Assembly (NCBI GenBank): GCA_947455845.1
Contig: CANGQE010000109.1
Span: 1-5,252 of the forward strand
DNA length: 5,252 nt
Source of the DNA: Rickettsiales bacterium
Lineage (GTDB): Bacteria; Pseudomonadota; Alphaproteobacteria; Rickettsiales; UBA1997
Reading direction: 5' to 3'
Positions 1 through 5,252 of this stretch are shown here, one piece after another. Below the pieces are notes generated by a model that did no database searches, was not told the DNA's origin, and was given only the letters and a program-made list of their open reading frames with translations. Every line of letters begins with the position of its first letter. The stretch's first letter is position 1. Made by a program: the position numbers and the translations under genes.

Positions 1-438
1 GGTTTTGACACGAGATTCGTCAACACCATTTGCAACTAGATAATTTTTAGCTGAGTTAGCTCTTTTTTCACCAAGGGCAATGTTATATTCACGAGTTCCT
101 CGTTCGTCACAATGGCCTTCAACGGTGATTTTAATTGATGGGTCGCTTTTTAACCAAGCAACTTGAGTGTCGAGAATTTTTTTGCTTTCGTCAGTTAACT
201 CAGAAGAGTCGTAACCAAAAAGGACGCGATCTTGAACTTCAATTTCTTGAATTTGAGTTTGAGTTTGTTGGTTCATGGCTGCAGCTTGTTGCTCATCCAG
301 AGTTTGGTAAGAACCTTTATCTTCAATAACTGTTTCTGACATTTTATCTTCTTCAGTTTTAGCTTCGTCGTGTTTGGTTTTGCTTTGGCAAGAGATTATT
401 AAAAGAACAGCAGATAGGGTGAGTAATTTTTTAAGCAT
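1..438 (-). CDS. pal: Peptidoglycan-associated lipoprotein Pal, C-terminus cut by window edge
   Basis: Outer-membrane lipoprotein of the Tol-Pal system, which anchors the outer membrane to peptidoglycan and helps it constrict at division. I translated the minus strand from the ATG at 438-436; the frame stays open to base 1, giving 146 residues. Residues 1-17 form a lipoprotein signal: basic MLKK, a hydrophobic core, then lipobox I-I-S-C with the lipidated Cys at 17. Gln18 follows it rather than Asp, which fits outer-membrane sorting. Residues 18-70 are a charged, then Gln/Thr-rich linker. The OmpA-like domain starts near 72 (VLFGYDSSELT) and contains the Pal signature GHCDERGTREYN (108-119) and LGEKRA (122-127). 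Asp111 and Arg126 match the family residues that hold diaminopimelate, with the usual spacing of 15. By family length roughly 25 C-terminal residues are missing beyond the edge. The start is supported by a GAGG 5 nt upstream. Whether tolB or other tol genes lie nearby cannot be seen. Confidence 0.96.
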   Translation of the reverse strand, partial: MLKKLLTLSAVLLIISCQSKTKHDEAKTEEDKMSETVIEDKGSYQTLDEQQAAAMNQQTQTQIQEIEVQDRVLFGYDSSELTDESKKILDTQVAWLKSDPSIKITVEGHCDERGTREYNIALGEKRANSAKNYLVANGVDESRVKT

Positions 439-443
439 TGCAA

Positions 444-447
444 CCTC
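444..447 (-). promoter_or_regulatory. Ribosome binding site of pal
   Basis: The minus strand reads GAGG here, 5 nt before the pal ATG. It supports the chosen start, and it stands out because none of the three large plus-strand genes has a comparable site. Confidence 0.7.
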
Positions 448-503
448 GCAATATTATTAGAAATTTGAGTTTATGAAGAAATGACACGATGATTCTAAGA
501 CGG

Positions 504-531
504 AATTTATTTTGCATGACTTCAATGTCAA
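504..531 (-). promoter_or_regulatory. Sigma70-like promoter of pal
   Basis: On the minus strand a perfect -35 hexamer TTGACA (531-526) is followed after 16 nt by TAAATT (509-504), which matches the -10 consensus at 4 of 6 positions. Transcription would start near 497, giving a leader of about 60 nt before the pal ATG at 438. This suggests that pal has its own promoter and is not only read through from upstream tol genes. The -35 and spacer overlap an inverted pair TGAC-N6-GTCA (517-530), which could be an operator or chance. Confidence 0.5.
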
Positions 532-550
532 GGAGTGAGGTAGATAAATT

Positions 551-595
551 ATGAAAAAACTTGCAATAGTCTTGGGTCAGCAGTTAGTTTGGTAA
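551..595 (+). CDS. Possible 14-residue leader peptide
   Basis: An ATG at 551 opens a 14-codon frame, MKKLAIVLGQQLVW, ending at TAA 593-595, 27 nt before the start of the 879-residue gene and in the same frame. Upstream lie AGGAG (531-535) and GAGG (537-540), the latter 10 nt before the ATG. This is a better ribosome binding site than that of the large gene downstream. The start resembles the first residues of a signal peptide (Met-Lys-Lys then hydrophobic). It could be a translated leader that couples to the next gene, a remnant of a lost secreted-protein gene, or chance. At this length coding statistics cannot decide. Confidence 0.2.
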   Translation: MKKLAIVLGQQLVW

Positions 596-622
596 AAAAA
601 ACCTAAATCAAATAATTAAACT

Positions 623-3262
623 ATGCCAGATATTCTAAATTCTGACGGAAAAGTTGAAAAGGCGCTTCTTGAGTATGCGCAAAATACTCAGGAAAGTTTA
701 AAAATTACGCCGAGTTCTGGTGCTAAATTGGCGCAATGTGCAAAAAAAGTTAAAAAGCTTTTTGCAGATAAAAAAGTTGGTGAGCTGTATAAGGCGGATC
801 GTATTAATTCTCTGGAAGAGAAGGTATTTATGCTGGCGGTCAAAGATCCTGCAAATTTTGATAGGCGTCTGAGTAACTTGGAAGAAATTTTTGATGAGCG
901 TAGATCCACTCTCAGAAGTCTTAACAATGTGTCGCGGCAAAAATATGAAATCAGAAAATATGAGCTAAGCCCCGGTGAGATGAATGTTGGAGATTTCGTT
1001 TCTCAAGTGGAAAGTAGAATTCCACTGGAAGAGCATGGTAGATGGAGAGCAAGGAATAATAGATATGGTTCTGATAACAATACTGTATTCGGATATGGGA
1101 TTCTTGGTGCAGCTGCTGGGTTAGAGAATGCGCAAGGGTTAAATTTTGCTGCTGATTATGGTGATGGAGTTGGCAACAATTCTACAAGTTGGAGGGGTGG
1201 CAGTGAAGAACAAATTTTGGCGGTTCAGAACAGAGATACTCCTATTATTCACACAAGGATGCCGCCAAAGGATTATCGTAACATTGTGTTCGATACTGAG
1301 GTTAGGACTTTAGACGAGATTAAGGTTAATAGTGCCAGATTACAAAATTTTTTAGAAACCGGTGTTGGTGATCTTTTAACTGAGGCACAGAAAAAAAAGC
1401 TGGGAGTTAGAGATCCAATAAAGCACGTAATCAGTAACGTGGTCGAAAAAGTTGGCGATTTGGTACATCAAACTGTCAATTGGGCTGGTAAAGGTATAAT
1501 TCATAAATCCAAAGCTGCGGATGATAATCGTCACCGCAATTACCTACAAAAAAGAAGTGCTCTATTGGCCCAAATGGCATGGTCAATGGGAAGTAGTTCT
1601 CGCGATGGTGGTGCTCATACCAGAGTTTTAAAGGCGATAAATGATACCTTAGAAGGAAGTGATGATATCATGGATCAAGCGGTTTTCGCCAAGATGCAGA
1701 CAATTATTGCTGATGAGATTAAGAATGAATCTACCGCGACCAAAGAAGAGATGGATGACTTCAATAAGAAAATCCAAGAGCTCAATAAGAAAATGTTGAA
1801 TGGTTTGCAAGATAAGGTGAATACCGAAGATGAAATGTGGAAATATCGAGTTTTACAGGTATTTTTATTGGTTACTCCACTTGGTGCTTTTTCAGTTGCC
1901 GGTCAATTGTTTAACTATCTTGATCCTTTGATGGAACTCATAGGTCCAATTTTTGATGCTCACACCAGTTTGAGTGAAGGGATTGCTTCCATGACTACAA
2001 GTGACGTTCTTGGACCCTTTGGTAAAATTGCAAAATTTGCCCGTCTTGATCAAGGAATTGAAATAGTTTTGGATAAAACTCCCATCGTTAGCGACCTTCT
2101 TGATGTGGTTGATTACGCACTTGATAGCAATATATTCCAATCTGGCATGGCAGAATTGGCACCATTGAGTGGTGCGCCGCTGGTTTTTGTTGGTATCGCG
2201 GCGGTAAATTCATTTTTTAGATTCGATACGGAATTAGCTCATCACAAAAAAACGCGAGAATTTATTAATGAGCAGGAAAAAACTTTAGATGAAGAAATTA
2301 AAAGATTTCAGAAAGAAAGAGAAACTGGCAGGGAGAAAGATGATGATCGCGGTATCAGTGAGGCCGATGCTCTTAAGCCAAAAAATCTTGGATTTGTAAA
2401 GAGGATAAAAGCTTTTTCCGAAAAAAGATTTGCTGGTTTACAAGAAGCTAATCTTGATGCGGAAACTGCGCGTTATGTTGCGGAAGCTGCTAAAGTTGAT
2501 CCCAATATTTTCGAGGAAATATTTGCCGGTTTGGGGCTTAAAGTTAAGGAAAAAGACAAGGGTGGCAAAGATGTTGATGTTGTAAGATCAATGACAGATC
2601 TGCTGAAAACAGGAAAATTAAATTCATCATTTGATGTTATTAAACTTTTAGAGGCTTCTGATGCGGATACTAGAAAAAATCTTGTAGGTCGAGTCATGTT
2701 TTTAGAAGGTCTTGAAAGTAACAAGAAGGATGAGGATTTAGTGCAACATGTTAATAATAATGTTGATGAGATAATAGCAAAGTTTGGTAAATTACCGATG
2801 AAAGATGAGAATGGTACTACGAAGAATTTATCAGATCGTGTTTACGATCGTGAATTGAGCGAAGAGGCTTTGTTAAAAATGTTAACAATTCCTGATAATG
2901 CCAGATTTAAAACAGCCATTAGTCGTGACTGTGTTTTGATGATGAGGGAATATGGGTCAAAATCACCAAGTGAACAAGAAGATTTACGGGAAAAGCAGGG
3001 CAAAAAAGTCAATAGAGAATTTGTTTTTAAATCTGCAGATGCTTTAGGAATAAGGAAAAGAGAGAGAGATAACAATGGTGATCTCATGAATGAGGAGAAA
3101 AAATGTCAATATTTAGAAGCTGCGTTAAAAGCAGAGGATACCAAATATCTTTTGGAGCTAGCACAACAAAGAATTCCAAGTAATTCTCCCTCTAAGCCAA
3201 ATCTTTCACCATTAAATGGTCAAACTCCATTCTATAATGTTGGAACCGCAACTACAGTATGA
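623..3262 (+). CDS. Large uncharacterised protein with central hydrophobic segments and coiled coils
   Basis: I do not recognise this 879-residue protein and assign no function. There is no N-terminal signal peptide. Residues 1-130 are charged and mostly helical in character. A Gly/Asn-rich stretch follows at about 145-194. Residues 364-400 look like a coiled coil, then a hydrophobic segment at about 410-433 and a second at about 513-532, with a mildly hydrophobic region between them. A Lys/Glu-rich coiled coil follows at about 537-572, then a long charged helical region, and residues 852-879 form a Ser/Pro/Asn/Thr-rich tail. Only three cysteines were noticed and no catalytic motif stands out. 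The two hydrophobic segments could form a membrane hairpin with both ends in the cytoplasm, or be buried in a soluble fold. The ATG at 623 has no Shine-Dalgarno sequence; Met70 (ATG 830) has AAGG 5 nt upstream and is an alternative, but the frame before it looks coding. The end overlaps rnd by 4 nt, so it probably heads an operon with rnd and tpiA. The frame is long and uninterrupted, so it is very likely a real gene. Confidence 0.9.
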   Translation: MPDILNSDGKVEKALLEYAQNTQESLKITPSSGAKLAQCAKKVKKLFADKKVGELYKADRINSLEEKVFMLAVKDPANFDRRLSNLEEIFDERRSTLRSLNNVSRQKYEIRKYELSPGEMNVGDFVSQVESRIPLEEHGRWRARNNRYGSDNNTVFGYGILGAAAGLENAQGLNFAADYGDGVGNNSTSWRGGSEEQILAVQNRDTPIIHTRMPPKDYRNIVFDTEVRTLDEIKVNSARLQNFLETGVGDLLTEAQKKKLGVRDPIKHVISNVVEKVGDLVHQTVNWAGKGIIHKSKAADDNRHRNYLQKRSALLAQMAWSMGSSSRDGGAHTRVLKAINDTLEGSDDIMDQAVFAKMQTIIADEIKNESTATKEEMDDFNKKIQELNKKMLNGLQDKVNTEDEMWKYRVLQVFLLVTPLGAFSVAGQLFNYLDPLMELIGPIFDAHTSLSEGIASMTTSDVLGPFGKIAKFARLDQGIEIVLDKTPIVSDLLDVVDYALDSNIFQSGMAELAPLSGAPLVFVGIAAVNSFFRFDTELAHHKKTREFINEQEKTLDEEIKRFQKERETGREKDDDRGISEADALKPKNLGFVKRIKAFSEKRFAGLQEANLDAETARYVAEAAKVDPNIFEEIFAGLGLKVKEKDKGGKDVDVVRSMTDLLKTGKLNSSFDVIKLLEASDADTRKNLVGRVMFLEGLESNKKDEDLVQHVNNNVDEIIAKFGKLPMKDENGTTKNLSDRVYDRELSEEALLKMLTIPDNARFKTAISRDCVLMMREYGSKSPSEQEDLREKQGKKVNREFVFKSADALGIRKRERDNNGDLMNEEKKCQYLEAALKAEDTKYLLELAQQRIPSNSPSKPNLSPLNGQTPFYNVGTATTV
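3259..3262 (+). promoter_or_regulatory. ATGA stop-start overlap coupling the unknown gene to rnd
   Basis: The rnd ATG (3259-3261) and the TGA of the preceding gene (3260-3262) share bases. With no clear Shine-Dalgarno sequence before rnd (only GGA at 3242-3244), ribosomes ending the first gene probably re-initiate here, tying rnd output to translation of the unknown gene. Confidence 0.7.
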
Positions 3263-4350
3263 GTAAAAATAATTTTTATATTAATTCTCAGGCTAAATTA
3301 GAGCGGGTTGTCGATCTGATAAAGAAGGCTAAGTTGGTTGCGGTGGATACTGAATTCACCCGTGAAACTACTTATTATCCGGTTTTGTCCATCGTCCAAA
3401 TTGCGGTTAAAAACTCGGCCCAGCAAAAAGAATCTTTCATTATTGATTGTCTGTCAGACTTAGATTTAAGCGAGTTATTCGCCGCAATCACTGATCCCAA
3501 AATTACCAAAATTCTCCATTCTTCAGCGCAAGATTTACAGATTTTTCATCGCAAGTCTAACTTACTTCCCCAAGGAATTGCTGATACTCAAGTGATGGCT
3601 AATTTTTGCGGTCTTGGTTTTAATATTGGTTATTCCGGCTTAGTGGAAAATTTTTTCCAAACTAGTTTGGATAAAGGACAGCAAAGAAGTGATTGGCAAG
3701 CGCGTCCGTTAACTCCAAAGCAAATAGAATACGCGCTTTTAGATGTATTTTTTTTAGAAGAAATTTACCAAAATTGTTTTGAAATTTTAGAGCAAAAAAA
3801 CCGTCTTGATTGGTACTTAGAAGAAATAAAAACTTTCGTGAATAAGAGTTTATTTAGACCGGACGAGGCTTTGAGTAGAAATTTTTCTTTTCGCGGTAAA
3901 AGCTCTAAGCAAATTTGCCAGATCAAAGATTTAATTTTATGGCGTGAGTTGCAAGCCAGAAGAGTTGACGTTCCGCGCCAGCATTTTTTAAGAGATGAGG
4001 CAATTGAGAGGATTGTTGAAAATCAAAAATTTGATCGCGGTTTAAGCAGTGCCATGATTGCCGAAATAAAAAAAGTTCTTGAGGAAAAAGAAGAATTTTT
4101 TGATAAAACTATTTTGGAAGATGAGAAAGAAGAAAAAAGATTCGCCATGACCTCAAGGCAGAAAAATCTTTTTCAGGAAGCGAAAAAATTAATCAGCGAA
4201 ATTGCGGTTAAAGAAAATTTTCAAGAACAGTTTTTAATCACCAGCTCTGACCTCAAAAGAACGATTTGTGAAAAAGATAATTTTAATAAAATTGTTTTTG
4301 GATGGCGCTACCAAGTCTTTGGTAAAGAGCTGGAACACCTATTATCTTAA
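3259..4350 (+). CDS. rnd: Ribonuclease D
   Basis: A 3'-to-5' exoribonuclease of the cytoplasm that trims the 3' ends of tRNA precursors and other small stable RNAs using two metal ions. The 363 residues are close to the E. coli length of about 375. The DEDDy nuclease domain fills roughly residues 15-180. Exo I is DTEFTRE with Asp30 and Glu32, Exo II has Asp92 in HSSAQDLQIF, and Exo III has Tyr158 and Asp162 in YALLDVFFL, so every metal-binding and catalytic residue is present. A helical HRDC domain follows at about 213-285 (LILWRELQARRVDVPR at 225-240), which in this family helps bind RNA. The remaining C-terminal part, Lys/Glu-rich, probably corresponds to the second HRDC-like repeat but is less clear. 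It overlaps the preceding gene by 4 nt and lies 11 nt before tpiA. Closely related DEDDy exonucleases such as the RecQ/WRN exonuclease domain are less likely because of the HRDC order and length. Confidence 0.96.
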   Translation: MSKNNFYINSQAKLERVVDLIKKAKLVAVDTEFTRETTYYPVLSIVQIAVKNSAQQKESFIIDCLSDLDLSELFAAITDPKITKILHSSAQDLQIFHRKSNLLPQGIADTQVMANFCGLGFNIGYSGLVENFFQTSLDKGQQRSDWQARPLTPKQIEYALLDVFFLEEIYQNCFEILEQKNRLDWYLEEIKTFVNKSLFRPDEALSRNFSFRGKSSKQICQIKDLILWRELQARRVDVPRQHFLRDEAIERIVENQKFDRGLSSAMIAEIKKVLEEKEEFFDKTILEDEKEEKRFAMTSRQKNLFQEAKKLISEIAVKENFQEQFLITSSDLKRTICEKDNFNKIVFGWRYQVFGKELEHLLS

Positions 4351-4361
4351 TCAAATTCAAC

Positions 4362-5204
4362 ATGAAAATCATCGCGGCAAACTGGAAAATGAATCACAGT
4401 TTTGATGAATCTGATACTTGGCTTGATGGTTTTTTTAAAAACTTTTCCAACAAATATGAGCAGTTCAAAGATATTGAAATGGTTCTTTGCCCTCCAACTA
4501 TTTTACTTGATTATATTGACAGCGAATTAATGGATGATGGCCTACAGCATCTAGAAGCAGTGATGAAGTCTGAAAACAGAAATATCGAAGACTTTTCTCC
4601 TGAAGAATTAACCGCGATCATTCTGGCCGAGCGCCCGATTAAAATCGGAGCGCAAGACTGTCACTCTGAAATAAGCGGTTCTTTTACCGGTGATGTTAGT
4701 CCCGCAATGTTAAAAAAAGTGGGTTGCGAATATGTAATTCTGGGACATTCAGAGCGAAGAGCGGGGCATTTTGAAACTAATGAAATCGTTAATAAAAAAG
4801 TCCAAGCTGCTTTAGCACAAAAGCTAACTCCGATTATTTGTGTTGGTGAAAGCAAAGAAACCCGCGACGAAGGCAAGCATCTGGAATTTGTTTACAAACA
4901 AATCATGAATTCAATTCCGCAAGAAGGTGAATTTAAAAGATTAATCCTTGCTTACGAACCAATCTGGTCGATTGGGACGGGTGTAGTCCCTACAACAGAG
5001 CAAATTGCTGAAATTGTTAAATTGGTCAAAAAAATCTTCAACGAAAAATTCCCCAATCGCGCTAAAGAATATTTTTTACTTTACGGTGGCTCGGTGACGT
5101 CTCAAAATTCTAAAGAAATTTTAGCAATTGATGGTGTTAGCGGATTACTGGTCGGTAAGGCTAGTCTTGATGTTGAGGAATTTGTGCAGATTTGTTTGTC
5201 TTAA
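4362..5204 (+). CDS. tpiA: Triosephosphate isomerase with an internal insertion
   Basis: Cytoplasmic TIM-barrel enzyme that interconverts dihydroxyacetone phosphate and D-glyceraldehyde 3-phosphate in glycolysis and gluconeogenesis. The active site is complete: Asn7 and Lys9 in AANWKMN, His129 in ILGHSERR, Glu199 in AYEPIW, then flexible loop 6 (IWSIGTGVVPT, 201-211) and the phosphate-binding YGGSV (241-245). At 280 residues it is about 30 longer than the usual 250. The extra length sits between PPT (44-46) and IGAQDC (95-100), where bacterial enzymes usually have about 20 residues and this one has about 50, many of them acidic. It falls on the outer part of the barrel near the strand 2 to strand 3 connection, so it need not harm catalysis and may affect dimer contacts or stability. 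The gene starts 11 nt after rnd without a Shine-Dalgarno sequence, so it is probably co-transcribed and partly coupled. The start is fixed by the conserved MKIIAANWKMN N-terminus. Confidence 0.97.
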   Translation: MKIIAANWKMNHSFDESDTWLDGFFKNFSNKYEQFKDIEMVLCPPTILLDYIDSELMDDGLQHLEAVMKSENRNIEDFSPEELTAIILAERPIKIGAQDCHSEISGSFTGDVSPAMLKKVGCEYVILGHSERRAGHFETNEIVNKKVQAALAQKLTPIICVGESKETRDEGKHLEFVYKQIMNSIPQEGEFKRLILAYEPIWSIGTGVVPTTEQIAEIVKLVKKIFNEKFPNRAKEYFLLYGGSVTSQNSKEILAIDGVSGLLVGKASLDVEEFVQICLS

Positions 5205-5217
5205 CTTTCTAACCCAC

Positions 5218-5251
5218 AAGTCCGCTGGTCGAGCGGAGTCGAGACCTACTT
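5218..5251. repeat. GC-rich palindromic element downstream of tpiA
   Basis: Starting 14 nt after the tpiA stop, outer arms AAGT (5218-5221) and ACTT (5248-5251) enclose GGTC (5227-5230) and GACC (5243-5246). Within these, TCGA (5229-5232) and TCGA (5239-5242) can pair around GCGGAG. An alternative hairpin pairs TCCGCT (5221-5226) with AGCGGA (5232-5237) over a 5-nt loop. The 25 bases from 5222 to 5246 contain 18 G or C, unlike the AT-rich surroundings. The shape resembles short dispersed palindromic repeats found between genes in many bacteria. No T run follows before the window ends, so a terminator is not supported. The element may continue past the edge. Confidence 0.5.
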
Positions 5252-5252
5252 A

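Larger units (their letters stand above)
439..622. other. Divergent intergenic region between pal and the 879-residue gene
   Basis: These 184 bases separate two divergently read genes. They hold the pal promoter and ribosome binding site on the minus strand, and a possible 14-codon ORF on the plus strand. For the plus-strand operon I found only weak promoter candidates. One is TTCAAT (521-526), 18 nt, then TAAATT (545-550). The other is TTGGGT (572-577), 15 nt, then TAAAAA (593-598). Neither is convincing. An A8 run lies at 594-601. No RNA gene or terminator was seen. Confidence 0.6.

Noticed and set aside
135..329. Plus-strand 64-codon frame
   Set aside because: It lies antisense inside pal, whose minus-strand translation carries the full Pal signature. 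The plus-strand product shows no recognisable domain.
512..550. Strong promoter for the plus-strand operon
   Set aside because: Candidate hexamer pairs match the consensus poorly (for example TTCAAT, 18 nt, TAAATT), so no promoter is annotated for the operon.
688..940. Two overlapping minus-strand frames of about 80 codons
   Set aside because: Both are opposite the 5' part of the 879-residue gene, in conflict with each other, and lack a ribosome binding site or recognisable features.
1892..3087. Three further minus-strand frames of about 82 codons
   Set aside because: They are shadows of the plus-strand gene, with compositions expected from reading its Lys/Glu-rich codons in reverse.
4661..4876. 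Minus-strand 71-codon frame
   Set aside because: It is antisense to the conserved core of tpiA, including the GHSERR motif, and has no features of its own.
5221..5237. TCCGCT/AGCGGA hairpin as a rho-independent terminator of the operon
   Set aside because: No T run follows within the window, and the sequence after it continues as part of a larger palindrome.

Overview
The window comes from an AT-rich Gram-negative bacterium. The clearest sign is the start of a Pal lipoprotein gene, which implies an outer membrane. The low GC content, the style of Pal, RNase D and triosephosphate isomerase, and the sparse use of Shine-Dalgarno sequences fit an alphaproteobacterium, perhaps of the Rickettsiales/Holosporales type. 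That placement is an inference from gene style and was not tested.

Layout. Positions 1-438 (minus strand) hold the first 146 codons of pal, which runs off the left edge. Positions 439-622 are a divergent intergenic region with a good sigma70-like promoter and ribosome binding site for pal. It also holds a possible 14-codon ORF with a Shine-Dalgarno sequence on the plus strand. From 623 to 5204 three plus-strand genes lie head to tail: a large 879-residue protein I do not recognise (623-3262), ribonuclease D (rnd, 3259-4350) and triosephosphate isomerase (tpiA, 4362-5204). The first pair overlaps by 4 nt (ATGA) and the second pair is 11 nt apart, so they are probably one operon. Just after tpiA, at the right edge, is a short GC-rich palindromic element that looks like a dispersed intergenic repeat.

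How the genes fit together. Pal tethers the outer membrane to peptidoglycan and is transcribed away from the other three. RNase D trims the 3' ends of tRNAs and other stable RNAs, and TpiA interconverts DHAP and glyceraldehyde-3-phosphate; they share no pathway, so the operon looks like housekeeping co-transcription. The large first gene is the unknown. It is highly charged, with two predicted coiled-coil segments, a central pair of hydrophobic segments, a Gly/Asn-rich patch and a low-complexity C-terminal tail. No RNA gene, CRISPR array, insertion sequence or origin was seen.
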